In this document: one piece after another, positions 8,670 to 18,700 of the stretch
How the letters are laid out: every line of letters begins with the position of its first letter
Position numbering within the stretch: position 1 is the stretch's first letter
Assembly (NCBI RefSeq): GCF_007990775.1
Contig: NZ_BJXB01000010.1
Location: forward strand, 124,001-188,000
Source: Deinococcus cellulosilyticus NBRC 106333 = KACC 11606
GTDB lineage: Bacteria; Deinococcota; Deinococci; Deinococcales; Deinococcaceae
Reading direction: 5' to 3'
DNA: 64,000 nt
Translations under genes and position numbers: made by a program
The notes under the pieces: model-generated
The model's input: only the letters and a program-made list of their open reading frames with translations
Told to the model about the DNA's origin: nothing
The model's database searches: none

Positions 8670-9607
8670 AGGTGGTCACCGTCACCCTCAACCCTGCCCT
8701 GGACCTCACCGTGCGCAGCGACCACCTGCAGATCGGTCAGGTGAATCAGGGCCAGGACATGCAGCTGAACCCCGCTGGAAAAGGGGTCAATGTGGCCTCG
8801 ATACTTGCAGACTGGGGTCTACGTGTCACCGTCACCGGGCTGCTCGGTGAGGAGAACAGTGAAACTTTCGAGCGTCTGTTTGCAAAAAAAGGCATCGCAG
8901 ACCACTTCATTCGCATTCCCGGAAGCACCCGACTGGGCCTGAAAATTGTCGATGAAGCCCGCCAGGAGACCACCGACATCAACCTGAAAGGGATTCAGGT
9001 GGCCCCCCCCCAGGTGGAATCACTCAGGAAAAAGGTTCTGACCCTCGCTGAAACCCATGACCTGTTCGTGCTGGCCGGGAGCCTCCCTCCGGGTGCTCCA
9101 GAAGACCTGTACTTCACCCTCATCCGGGATTTGAAGGCCCTCGGGAAGAAGGTGGTGCTGGACACCAGTGGTCGCCCACTGGAACTTGGCCTGAAAGCCA
9201 GACCCACTGCAGTGAAACCCAACCTGCATGAACTGTCCCAGCTCACACAGAAAACCCTGAGCACCCCTGAGGATGCACTGGACGCCGTGAAAAGCCTGCA
9301 GGGTCTGGAGTGGCTGGTGGTTTCGATGGGAGAACAGGGGGCACTTTTCTTCCACGAAGGAGAAGCCGTGCACGCCATTCCACCCAGGGTGGTGGTCAAA
9401 AGCACCGTGGGGGCTGGAGACGCCATGGTGGCCGGACTGGTGGCCGCCCTGCATGAGGGTCTGGAGGTGCAGGAGGCTGCACGTCTGGCAACGGCTTTCT
9501 CGGCGGGCAGCATTCAGCAGATTGGCGCGAACCTTCCTGAGGCAAATGTCTTGCAGGAATTGCAAAGTCACGTTCAAGTGGTCACCCTCGCCTCCGGGCG
9601 GGTCTGA
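8666..9607 (+). CDS. fruK: 1-phosphofructokinase
   Basis: 313 aa PfkB-family kinase converting fructose-1-phosphate to fructose-1,6-bisphosphate, the step after PTS uptake. It shows the N-terminal VTVTLNPALDLTV, the substrate region PAGKGVNVASILADWG, and the C-terminal PfkB signature STVGAGDAMVAGLVAAL with the catalytic Asp. The length equals the family norm. The start is GTG 8666 overlapping the fruB TGA; the motif VTLNPALD lies a few residues inside and the upstream bases (GAGGGGC) form a Shine-Dalgarno. fruA follows after 9 bases, making one operon. Confidence 0.95.
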   Translation: MKVVTVTLNPALDLTVRSDHLQIGQVNQGQDMQLNPAGKGVNVASILADWGLRVTVTGLLGEENSETFERLFAKKGIADHFIRIPGSTRLGLKIVDEARQETTDINLKGIQVAPPQVESLRKKVLTLAETHDLFVLAGSLPPGAPEDLYFTLIRDLKALGKKVVLDTSGRPLELGLKARPTAVKPNLHELSQLTQKTLSTPEDALDAVKSLQGLEWLVVSMGEQGALFFHEGEAVHAIPPRVVVKSTVGAGDAMVAGLVAALHEGLEVQEAARLATAFSAGSIQQIGANLPEANVLQELQSHVQVVTLASGRV

Positions 9608-9616
9608 GGAGGATTT

Positions 9617-11398
9617 ATGGCAAAGATCGTTGCAGTCACATCATGCCCCACCGGCATTGCCCACACCTTCATGGCCGCTGAGAGCCTGCAGCAGGCCGCG
9701 AACCGCCTCGGGCACCAGATCAAAGTGGAAACCCAGGGTTCGGTGGGCACCCAGAACACCCTGACACAAGCGGACATCGAGCAGGCAGATGCGGTGATCA
9801 TCGCAGCAGACACCAAAATTGACCTCTCCCGGTTCTCAGGAAAGAAAGTCTTTGAGTTCAGCACCCGGAATGCCATTCAGGACAGTGCCGGGATCATTGA
9901 TCAGGCGCTTAAAGGAAACCAGTCCTCTACAGCAGCAATTGCACAGGCCCTCAACATTGTGGCCATCACCTCCTGCCCCACCGGAGTGGCCCACACCTTC
10001 ATGGCCGCCGAAGGGCTTCAGCAGGGTGCAACGCAACTCGGGCATCACATCAAGGTGGAAACCCAGGGCTCGGTCGGAGCCCAAAACACCCTGTCTGCGC
10101 AGGACATCGAAAAAGCCGATCTGGTGATCATTGCCGCAGACACCAACGTGGACCTGTCCCGCTTTCAGGGCAAGAAACTCTACTCCACAGGCACCAAACC
10201 GGTGATCCACGACAGCCAGAAGGTGGTGCAGACCGCCATCGTGCAGGGGCAGGTGCACGGGGCAGCAGCGGGGGGTGCCTCCTACGCGGACACGGTGGCC
10301 CGCAACAAGGAGCAGAGCAGCCAGAACCGCACCGGGGCCTACAAGCACCTGATGACCGGGGTCAGTTTCATGCTGCCTTTCGTGGTCGCAGGGGGCCTTT
10401 TGATCGCCATTGCGTTCGCACTCGGGGGCATCAATGTCTTTGAGGAGGTCAACAAGGGCACCCTTGGGTACAACCTCTTCCAGGTGGGTGCCAGAAACGC
10501 CTTCGCATTGATGGTTCCGGTGCTCGCAGGATACATTGCTTTCTCGATTGCGGACCGTCCTGGCCTCGCGCCAGGCATGGTGGGGGGCATGCTGGCCGTC
10601 AGTGCAGGAAGTGGCTTCCTGGGGGGCATGATTGCAGGGTTCCTGGCCGGTTACCTCGTGCAATGGCTCAACAAGAATATCCAGCTTCCCCGCACCCTGC
10701 AGGGCCTCAAACCCACCCTGATCCTGCCTCTCCTGGGCACCACGTTGGTGGGCCTGCTGATGATCTACGTGATCGGCACACCTGTGGCCGCAGTTCTGAA
10801 TGCCCTCACCGAGTGGCTGAAAGGCATGAGCGGCACCAACGCCGTGCTGCTCGGGTTGCTGCTGGGTGCAATGATGGCTTTCGACATGGGTGGACCCGTC
10901 AACAAGGCCTCTTACGCTTTTGCCACCGGACTGCTCGCCAGTGACATCTTCGGCCCGATGGCCGCCGTGATGGTGGCCGGCATGACGCCTCCTCTCGGTC
11001 TGTGGCTGGCCACATTGCTCTTCAAGAACCGCTTCACCACCGAAGAGCAGGAAGCCGGAAAAGCCGCTGCGGTGCTCGGGATCAGCTTCATCACCGAGGG
11101 GGCCATTCCCTTTGCTGCCCGTGATCCCCTGAGGGTGATTCCCTCCCTGGTGGCGGGTTCCGCAGTGGCCGGAGCGATCAGCATGATGGCCGGTTGTGCC
11201 CTGCGGGTCCCCCACGGTGGTGTCTTCGTGCTGCCCATCCCCAACGCCGTCACCAACCTGCCGATGTACGTGGTGGCCTTGCTTGCAGGCACGGTGGTCA
11301 CAGCGGTGCTGCTCGGGATGCTGAAAAAGCCCGTGACGGACGTGAATGCAGGTGAAGCAAAGCCTGCCTCTGCAGCCCAGCAGAAAGTTCAGGGCTGA
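9617..11398 (+). CDS. fruA: Fructose PTS permease EIIB-EIIB-EIIC
   Basis: 593 aa. Two tandem EIIB domains (about 3-98 and 113-210) are followed by a membrane EIIC of about 350 aa (PVLAGYIAFSIADRPGLAPG, MGGPVNKASYAFATG, ITEGAIPFAARDP). Both EIIB copies keep the phosphorylatable cysteine in TSCPTG (Cys10 and Cys120). In E. coli FruA the N-terminal B' copy has lost it, so two apparently competent B domains are unusual. It phosphorylates fructose to fructose-1-phosphate during uptake. It is the last gene of the operon; the start is ATG 9617 behind GAGGA. Confidence 0.95.
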   Translation: MAKIVAVTSCPTGIAHTFMAAESLQQAANRLGHQIKVETQGSVGTQNTLTQADIEQADAVIIAADTKIDLSRFSGKKVFEFSTRNAIQDSAGIIDQALKGNQSSTAAIAQALNIVAITSCPTGVAHTFMAAEGLQQGATQLGHHIKVETQGSVGAQNTLSAQDIEKADLVIIAADTNVDLSRFQGKKLYSTGTKPVIHDSQKVVQTAIVQGQVHGAAAGGASYADTVARNKEQSSQNRTGAYKHLMTGVSFMLPFVVAGGLLIAIAFALGGINVFEEVNKGTLGYNLFQVGARNAFALMVPVLAGYIAFSIADRPGLAPGMVGGMLAVSAGSGFLGGMIAGFLAGYLVQWLNKNIQLPRTLQGLKPTLILPLLGTTLVGLLMIYVIGTPVAAVLNALTEWLKGMSGTNAVLLGLLLGAMMAFDMGGPVNKASYAFATGLLASDIFGPMAAVMVAGMTPPLGLWLATLLFKNRFTTEEQEAGKAAAVLGISFITEGAIPFAARDPLRVIPSLVAGSAVAGAISMMAGCALRVPHGGVFVLPIPNAVTNLPMYVVALLAGTVVTAVLLGMLKKPVTDVNAGEAKPASAAQQKVQG

Positions 11399-11413
11399 CC
11401 GGAGCAAAGTCAA

Positions 11414-11452
11414 CAACAGAACCGCCAGGGATCATCCCTGGCGGTTCTGTTG
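11414..11452 (+). terminator. Hairpin terminator after fruA
   Basis: A 19-base arm CAACAGAACCGCCAGGGAT (11414-11432) is exactly complementary to 11434-11452. The stem is very strong but has no T tract, and lies 15 bases after the fruA stop. Confidence 0.7.
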
Positions 11453-11565
11453 GATCACTGCATGGTGGGTCGCTCAACATGTCTGGCAGGAAAAGTCAAC
11501 CTGCAGAGCGCTTTTTTCAGCGGGCCGAAGGTCAGGATGGTGCAGGCCAGTGTCTGCGGTCCTCC

Positions 11566-12126
11566 TCAGGCCCCGGCTTCTGTTTGCTGTCTTTCCCTGT
11601 CCTGACGGATGATGGCGTACATCCAGGCATCAGCGTTTTTTTCACCCCAGCGCTGGTATTGCCTCAGGGTTCCCTCCAGGGTCATGCCCAGACGCTCCGC
11701 GACTTTCGCCGAGGCAGGATTGTCCACATGAATGGCCGCCTGAACCCTCAGCACCCCCAGGTCCTTCAGGGCGTAATGCACAACAGCGTGCGCTGCTTCG
11801 GTGGCAAAGCCTTTTCCCCAGTGGGGCACCCCCAGCCAGTACCCCAGTTCTGCCCAGCGGTGAAAACCGTTGAGGGCCAGTTCCAGACAGCCCACAAGCT
11901 GGTCCTGATGCACCATGGCCCAGGTGATCTGCTGCCCGGCCTGTGCTTGTGTTGCATGGCTCTCAATCCAGCCTCTGGCTGCACCTGCAGGGTAGGGAAA
12001 GGGGACATAAGTGCAGCGGGCCACTTCGGGAACCCCTGCCAGGCGTTCCACCACAGGGGCATCTGCAAGAACGAAAGGACGAAGCATCAAACGGGATGTG
12101 GTGAGCACAGGAATGGCTGAGGTCAT
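11566..12126 (-). CDS. GNAT N-acetyltransferase, RimJ/RimL-like
   Basis: 186 aa. It opens TTSRLMLRPFVLADAPVVERL, then the acetyl-CoA-binding segment (GYWLGVPHWGKGFATEAAHAV) and the late motif NPASAKVAERLGMTLEGTLRQY, all typical of the RimJ/RimL group that acetylates protein N-termini or small amines. The substrate is not predictable. The start is ATG 12126 with AAGGAG seven bases upstream; the longer in-frame extension has no coding look. It stands alone, with the fru terminator on one side and a divergent HD-GYP gene on the other. Confidence 0.85.
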   Translation of the reverse strand: MTSAIPVLTTSRLMLRPFVLADAPVVERLAGVPEVARCTYVPFPYPAGAARGWIESHATQAQAGQQITWAMVHQDQLVGCLELALNGFHRWAELGYWLGVPHWGKGFATEAAHAVVHYALKDLGVLRVQAAIHVDNPASAKVAERLGMTLEGTLRQYQRWGEKNADAWMYAIIRQDRERQQTEAGA

Positions 12127-12465
12127 GGTGGCTCCTTGATGGGGATATGCACCAGCATAGGGAAAGGCAAACTGGAGGGCATCTGCACAACGACATAGGC
12201 AACAGTGGGTCATCCGGCAGAGTGCAGGCTGCCCCTTTTGAGGCTGGTCTCTCAAACCTTTCTTTTTGTGCCTGTGATCAGACTTTCACAGAGCCCGAAA
12301 CACCCTGGAGGCAGCTGACGATTTCTTTTAGAACCACACCTCCAGACCTTCATAAAATGGGTTTTTCTACAGCCTGCGAAACACTTTCTCTGTAAAATGG
12401 AAACGTTTATCTGAATGTTCATGTGCCCTGCCTCTCTTTCGGCCCCTTCGTCTCAAGGAGCATCC
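12127..12465. other. Intergenic region between GNAT and HD-GYP genes
   Basis: 339 bases between divergent starts. A TAAAAT at 12393-12398 could be a -10 box for the downstream gene, without a clear -35. No gene or repeat seen. Confidence 0.5.
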
Positions 12466-14796
12466 ATGCCTGAATCCCAATCTCTCGCCGTCCAGGCCAC
12501 CCGGCTGGCCCTGGAATGGCCTGCAGGCGCATCCTTTCGGTTCGCTGCCCTTTTTGCCCAGGCCCTGAATTGCAGCACTTCGGCGGTGTGGCTCACCCGT
12601 CCGGGAACCGAGTGGCTGACGGTGGTGGGGCATTATGGGATCAGTGGCAGGGACCTGCAGCTTTTGCAGCAGACAGAGCTGCACATGAAGGGCGAAAAGC
12701 TGGCCTGTCAGGCCCTCAAAACAGAGCAGATCAAACTGGTGTGGACCTCAGACCTGCAGGAACTCGGCCCCACCGAGGGGACCCTGATGCAGGCTTTTGG
12801 CCTCTCCACCCTGTACTGTTGTGCCCTGAGGTTGCCGGATGGGGCGTATGGGGTGATGTACGCGGCTTCCAGGGAGGTGCAGCAGCCCGAAACCGGGCAG
12901 ATTGTGCTGGCCGCACAGGTGGCCCAATCCCTGACGGTGGGACTGTACAACCAGGAACTCCGGGCGCAGGCCCGCCGCAGTGAACGCAGGTTTCAGCGCA
13001 TCACCGACCATTCGCTGGATCTGATGATGGTGCTTCAGGGCAGCACCATCACTTACGTGAACCCCTCCTGTGAACACATTCTGGGGTACACCCAGAAAGA
13101 GATGCTGGGTACGGATTTCACCGGGTATGTGCACCCGGAGGACCTGGAAAAGACCCTGCAGGCCGCAGCACAGCTTTCTGAGGAGCAGGACGTGATGTTC
13201 TTCCAGAACCGTTTTGTGCACCAGAGTGGCAGGACGGTGCACCTGGAGTGGAATTCGGTGTTTGTGGATGGAGAAACCATCGGCATGGCGCGCGATGTCA
13301 CGGGCCGCATGGAGATGCAAGAGGAGTTGCTCAGGCGGCAGCAGGAACTGGAATTCATTGCCCAGAATGCAGCCACTTTTGTGGCCCACTTCAACCGGGA
13401 CCTGGAGCGGGTGTACCAGTCCCCGAACAGCCACCTGTTGCACGGTTACCACCCTGATGAACTTCCAGCGACCCTCACCGCTTTTCTGGTGCATCCACTG
13501 GACCAGGAACGGCTCTCGGAGTTGATCCAGCAGGGCATTCAGGAAGGCTGGCGCCTGCACCATGTGGAGTTCCGCATGCGCCACCGCAGTGGACGCAGCT
13601 TCTGGGTGCAGACGGCCATCCGCTTCCTGTGGCAGGAAGGGCATTTTGATGGGTTGATCCTGACCACCATGGATGTCTCGGACCGGGTGGAAGCCCAGTT
13701 GCAATTGCAAGAGGCCCTCGAAGATGCCCGGGGACTGGTGGATTTCACGGTTCGTCTGGAAGAAACGCAGGATTTCAGGGAGGTCACCCGGGTGGCCCTG
13801 GAGCACTGTGTGCACCGCATGCCTTTCAACATGGCCATCTACATCGAATTCCAGGGGGAAGGGCCTGTGGTCGAGCAGGTCGCCACCCGGGACCTGGTGG
13901 TTGATCCGGAGGTGCTGGAGCAGGTGGTGCGGGACCACTTCCGGCAGGTGGGGGACAGGGAACTTGCTTTGCTGACCACCCACCGCATGCGGCTGTACGA
14001 TCCAGACGCCGCCACCTGGATGGACTGCCAGCCGGGTCTCCTTTTCCCATCCCAGCAGGTCATTTTGTCGGTGCAACTGGACGGGCAGCTTCGTGGGGTG
14101 ATTGCCCTGTCCCGGTCCAGGCAGGACACCCACCTGGAAGAGACCACCCTGAAGCTGCTGCGAGCCATTCAGGACCGCATCAACCACGCTGCAGAGCGCT
14201 CCCTGCACCTCCATCAGCTGGCCTCCAGCCGGGAGGAAACCCTGCGCACGCTGGGCATTGTGCTGGAGCACCGGGATTTTGAGACCAGGGGGCACACCGA
14301 TCGGGTGGTGGAGCTTTCCGTGGACCTGGGCCGGACCCTGGGGCTCGGTGAGGAAGAGCTGCTGGCCCTGCGCTGGGGCGCGTTTCTGCACGACACCGGA
14401 AAAATGGCCATCTCAGATGCCATCTTGCTGAAACCCGGAAGGCTCACCCCCGAGGAGTTCGAGGTGGTCAAAAAGCACAGCCAGATTGGGTTTGACATGC
14501 TCAGGCACATTCCCACCCTCACCCGTGAAAGCCTGCAGGTGGTGTTGCACCACCATGAAAAGTGGGATGGGACAGGCTATCCTGCAGGCCTGAAGGGCAC
14601 AGGCATCCCGTTCCTGGCCCGGATTTTCACGGTGGTGGATGTGTACGATGCGCTGGTGTCCAGAAGGCCCTACAAGGAGCCTTTCAGCCATGAGGACGCC
14701 ATGCAGGAAATCGAGCGCTGCTCCGGGGGCATGTTTGATCCCGGGGTGGTGGTGGCTTTCAGCAGCCTGATGCGCTCCAGAATGCAGGGCAGGTAG
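12466..14796 (+). CDS. PAS/GAF-sensing HD-GYP c-di-GMP phosphodiesterase
   Basis: 776 aa, cytosolic. In order: a GAF-like N-terminus (~30-165), two PAS domains (~175-295, ITDHSLDLMMVLQGSTITYVN; ~300-415), a second GAF (~440-590), and an HD-GYP domain (~600-776) with HDTGK (near 642) and HHEKWDGTGYP (near 694). HD-GYP enzymes hydrolyse c-di-GMP; the PAS/GAF array suggests control by a small ligand or redox state. It could oppose the two LacI-GGDEF cyclases of this window. The start is ATG 12466 behind AAGGAG. It stands alone. Confidence 0.92.
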   Translation: MPESQSLAVQATRLALEWPAGASFRFAALFAQALNCSTSAVWLTRPGTEWLTVVGHYGISGRDLQLLQQTELHMKGEKLACQALKTEQIKLVWTSDLQELGPTEGTLMQAFGLSTLYCCALRLPDGAYGVMYAASREVQQPETGQIVLAAQVAQSLTVGLYNQELRAQARRSERRFQRITDHSLDLMMVLQGSTITYVNPSCEHILGYTQKEMLGTDFTGYVHPEDLEKTLQAAAQLSEEQDVMFFQNRFVHQSGRTVHLEWNSVFVDGETIGMARDVTGRMEMQEELLRRQQELEFIAQNAATFVAHFNRDLERVYQSPNSHLLHGYHPDELPATLTAFLVHPLDQERLSELIQQGIQEGWRLHHVEFRMRHRSGRSFWVQTAIRFLWQEGHFDGLILTTMDVSDRVEAQLQLQEALEDARGLVDFTVRLEETQDFREVTRVALEHCVHRMPFNMAIYIEFQGEGPVVEQVATRDLVVDPEVLEQVVRDHFRQVGDRELALLTTHRMRLYDPDAATWMDCQPGLLFPSQQVILSVQLDGQLRGVIALSRSRQDTHLEETTLKLLRAIQDRINHAAERSLHLHQLASSREETLRTLGIVLEHRDFETRGHTDRVVELSVDLGRTLGLGEEELLALRWGAFLHDTGKMAISDAILLKPGRLTPEEFEVVKKHSQIGFDMLRHIPTLTRESLQVVLHHHEKWDGTGYPAGLKGTGIPFLARIFTVVDVYDALVSRRPYKEPFSHEDAMQEIERCSGGMFDPGVVVAFSSLMRSRMQGR

Positions 14797-15012
14797 ACCC
14801 TGCGTGGGTGGTTTGTCCTGACGGTGCTTCTGGGACGCTTGTCCTGATGCAGGGGCTTTCTGACGTGTGGTCCTTTGCCGTGCAGCAAGACAGCTTTTGC
14901 TGCTCGCTGGCATGGGTGGGACGTTTGACTTCCAGGGAGGTGAAGACCACTCGGGACATTTTTCACAAGGGTGAGGGGTACCATGAAATCAGAAAGAAAG
15001 AAGGTGTGCACC

Positions 15013-15606
15013 ATGAGCACCACACAAGACCTCCGTACGCAAATCCCCGAACCCACCCTCACCCGCTTCCTCTTCGCCGACACCCGCCTCGCCCCCCTCT
15101 GGACCCTCCTCAGAATCTGGCTGGGCTACGAGTGGCTGCATGCTGGATGGGGCAAAGTCACCAACCCCGCAGGGGTGTGGGTCGGAGACAAAGCCGGGGT
15201 GGCCATCGAAGGCTTCCTGAAAGGCTCACTGGCCAAAACCCAGGGAGACCACCCCGATGTGTCAGGCTGGTATGCCAGTTTCATCCAGAACGTTGCGCTC
15301 CCCAATGCAGAACTGCTGAGTTACATGGTGGCGTTTGGTGAAGTGTTCGTGGGGATCGCCCTGATTCTGGGCCTGTTCACCGGAATTGCAGCGTTCTTCG
15401 GCGGATTGATGAATGCGAACTTCCTGTTCGCGGGGACCGTGTCCTCGAACCCGATCATGCTGGTGGCTGCGTTTGCGATCGTGCTGGGGTGGAGGATTGC
15501 AGGGCATTACGGTCTGGACCGCATTGCGCTCCCGATGGTGGGGGTTCCCGGAGCTCCTGGAAGACTGTTCAGACGAGTCACTCCTCAGGCGAAACCCGCC
15601 CTGTAA
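15013..15606 (+). CDS. DoxX family membrane protein (copy 1)
   Basis: 197 aa, about four TM helices, related to the DoxX/TQO-small-subunit family seen in quinone-linked sulfur or redox membrane complexes; its exact reaction is not known. Conserved segments include LHAGWGKVTNPAGVW and GLMNANFLFAGTVSSNP. The start is ATG 15013 (MSTTQDL) behind AAGGT. An upstream in-frame ATG at 14983 also has a Shine-Dalgarno, but in the paralogue at 28023 the equivalent ATG is out of frame, so the shorter start is preferred. The paralogue differs at roughly one residue in nine. A terminator follows. Confidence 0.85.
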   Translation: MSTTQDLRTQIPEPTLTRFLFADTRLAPLWTLLRIWLGYEWLHAGWGKVTNPAGVWVGDKAGVAIEGFLKGSLAKTQGDHPDVSGWYASFIQNVALPNAELLSYMVAFGEVFVGIALILGLFTGIAAFFGGLMNANFLFAGTVSSNPIMLVAAFAIVLGWRIAGHYGLDRIALPMVGVPGAPGRLFRRVTPQAKPAL

Positions 15607-15622
15607 ACCTCCTTTCTGGAAG

Positions 15623-15650
15623 ACCCGCACCCTGTGCGGGTTTTTCTTTT
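15623..15650 (+). terminator. Terminator after DoxX copy 1
   Basis: ACCCGCAC / GTGCGGGT hairpin with a 3-base loop followed by TTTTCTTTT. Confidence 0.85.
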
Positions 15651-15732
15651 TTGATTGCAGGGCTTCCTGTCTTTCAAACAGGCTGGACTTCATGAAGTGA
15701 TGGTCCTCACGTGGTGGAATGCACCTGCACCC

Positions 15733-15738
15733 TAAGAT
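15733..15738 (+). promoter_or_regulatory. Candidate -10 box for BTAD/AAA gene
   Basis: TAAGAT ends 7 bases before ATG 15746, the leaderless spacing seen at other genes here. No good -35 is visible, so this is tentative. Confidence 0.4.
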
Positions 15739-15745
15739 GAAAACC

Positions 15746-18700
15746 ATGCCACAACCCACTGCTGCGACCTCTTGCTGGCATCTTCAGACCCTGGGCACCG
15801 TGAACCTGTGCTCAGGACACCACCAGCGGCCCCTGGACCGCCGCACCGCCCTGCTGCTTGCTTATCTTGCCCTTGAGGGAAAAGCCCACAAGCACCGCCT
15901 GGCCGGGATGCTCTGGCCGGATTCCGGTGAGGTCACCGCCCGGGCGAACATGCGGCAACTCCTGCGCCGCCTGCGGGTGGGACTGGGTGCCAGTGTGGTG
16001 GATGGAACGGTGCACCTGCACCTCACCGATGCAGTGCAGGTGGACGTGTGCCTGCTGCAAGACGCCGTGGCCAGCAAAAACCACCAGAAGGTGCTGGCTT
16101 TTGAAGGGGAGTTGCTCGAAGGCATCGAGGTGGATGACCTTCCCGAAATCCAGGAGTGGCTGGTCTCTGCCAGAGAGCAGGTCTTTGAGCAGCGCAGACA
16201 GGCAGCGCTTGCTGAATCCCTCAGGCTGGAGCAGGAAAAAGACTGGCAGGGTGCACTCACCTGCGCATTGATGCTGCTGCAACTGGACCGCCTGAGCGAG
16301 GAGGCCCACCGTCTGGTGATGCGCCTGCAGTACCTGCTCGGGGACAGAGGGGCTGCACTTGCAGCTTTTGAGCGCTGCCGCCAGGTGCTGCAAGAAGCCC
16401 TCGGAACCGACCCCACCCCGCAGACCTGCGCCCTGGCCCGCGACATCCAGCAGGGTGCGTTGCCGGGTCCTGCAGGGCCCGGTCCTGCTGCCTTGCCCCT
16501 TTCTGTGCTGCGACCTCCAGTGCTGGTGGGAAGAGAACAGCACCTGCAGCGCCTGCAGAAAGGGAAGGCAACGGGCCTCCTTCCCCTCCTCACCGGGGAG
16601 ACGGGCATGGGAAAAACCCGACTTGCCCTGGACTTCGCCCACCAGCAGGGAGCTGCCGTGCATGTGGCTTTCCGGTCCACCGATCAGGGCATTCCCTACG
16701 CGGGCCTCTCCAGGCTGCTGAAGATGTTGCTGCAAGCCTCCCAGCGTGCACAGTGGCCTGGCTGGGTGCGTCAGGAAGTGGCCCGCATTGTGCCCCACCT
16801 GCACCCTGAAGTGCCTGCCCCCATCACCTCTGACCTGGAGCGCCTGCGGTTTTTTGAAGCCCTGGTGGAAGGGATCACCCTCAGCGCCAAGGACCTCCCC
16901 CTGGTGGTGCTGGATGACGTGCATCATGTGGACCCTGCCAGCCTGGAATTTCTGCAGTACCTGTTTTCCAAGGTGTTGCCAGAGCAGGCCGTTTTCCTGG
17001 TCACCTGCACCTCCCACAGTGCAGACCTCCCCCGGGTCTGGCAGGATCTGGTGCAGGCCGGACTGGCCTTTCAGGTGCACCTCGAAGCCCTGCGTCCGCA
17101 CGAGATGCAGGAAATGCTGGACCACATGGGGGAAGCCTTTGCGGAAAAAGACATCCAGTTGCGGCTGATGGACTACTCGGCAGGGAACCCGATGCTGCTG
17201 GTGGAGGCCGCACGTTACCTGCTGGAATCAGACGGCTCTCTGCTGCCTGAAGGGCCCATCGGTGGGCAGGTGCGGCAGGTGCTGCAAAAACGCCTGGAAA
17301 ATCTGCCTCTGGAGGTGCTGCGGGTGGCCCGGGCAGCAGCGGTGCTCGGGAACGACTTCACCTTGCAACGGGTGGCGGAGGTGCTGGGCAACCCGCCCGA
17401 AACCTTGCAGGTGCCCTGGGAAGCGTTGCACGAGAAACAACTCCTGCAACAAGACCGCTTCACCCACAGTGAACTTCCAGAGGTGGTGCTGGGCAGCACC
17501 CCTCCAGCAGTGCTGAACCTGCTTCACCGCCGCGCCGCCCAGATCCTGGTGCAGGAGCAGGCTCCCGCTGCCGAAATTGGTCGCCACTGGCTGGCTGCCG
17601 GGCACCCCCTGGAGGCCGCAGCGGAATTCTCCCGGGCAGGGGAGCATGCCACACTGCAGTACCGGGCCAGAGAATCCGCCCACTTTCATGCGCAGGCCGC
17701 AGAACTGCATGAAGCCCTCGGAGACAGGGTCAGGGAATTCGAATCGCTGGCAAGGCAGGCCGATGCCCTGGGTGTCCTTGCCGACCTGGAAGCCCATGAG
17801 GGGGTGCTTCACAGGCTGGAAGCCCTGGCATCCACCCCCGATGAGAAGGCCACCTACCACCTGCATCTGGCGCAGCACCATTTTGCCCGGGAAAACATCC
17901 ACCTGCTCGCCCAGATTGCCCGGGAGGGCATCCACTGGGTGAGGCAAACCACAAACCATGTGCTGGAGTTGCGCTTTCAGGAGGTTCTGTTCTTCGAGGC
18001 CTACTACCGCCGTGATTCCCATGCAGCCCTGCAGGCCGTCCGGCAGGCCGCCGAACTTGCTGAGAAACACGGGGAGGTGTCGTGGCAGGCCCGGGCCATT
18101 GAAGGAGAAGCCCTCATTGTGGGAAACCACGACCTGCAGGCTTCCATCGGGCTGTTGCTGAAGGCCGAACAGCTGTACCGGGAAGCTGGAGACCGCACCG
18201 GGATCGCTGCAGCAGCCAGCAAGCGGGGCACCGATCTGGTGAAGTCCGGAGAAGTGCATCAGGCGTTGCAGGCTTTCGAAGAGGCCCACCAGAATCTGCA
18301 GGACATTCAGGGCCATGACGACGCCAGGGCCAACAGCATTTACGGCATGAGCGTGTGTCTTGCCCTGCTGGGACGTTACCGGGAATCCCTGGGGTGGCTG
18401 AAGGGGGTCAGGGAAGGACAGTACCGTCACCTCCCCATGCAGCAGATGATCATGCAGGTGCGTCTGGCAGGGATGCTGCTCACCTTTGGGGCACCAGATG
18501 AGGCTCTGGTGGAAGTGTCAGAGATCCTGAAAGAGGGCAAAGAACTCGGGTACAATCAGGCAGATTTGCTGCTGGTGGCTGCCCGCATTCACCGTCACCT
18601 GGGCAGAACAGCCGACGCCAGACGCATCTGGGAAGACGCCCACCAGAGCAACGAGGAGCACCCCGATCACTTCACCACCATCCGGCTGAGGCTGGAAGAG

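Larger units (their letters stand above)
14918..15650 (+). repeat. Direct repeat block, copy 1 (DoxX gene with upstream region and terminator)
   Basis: The ~95 bases before the gene, the gene and its terminator recur at 27930-28659 in the same orientation. The leader is almost identical between copies, including TCGGGACATTTTTCACAAGG. Confidence 0.85.

Noticed and set aside
14983..15606. Longer DoxX start at ATG 14983
   Set aside because: The paralogue has the same upstream ATG out of frame, and both copies share a good ribosome site at the shorter start.
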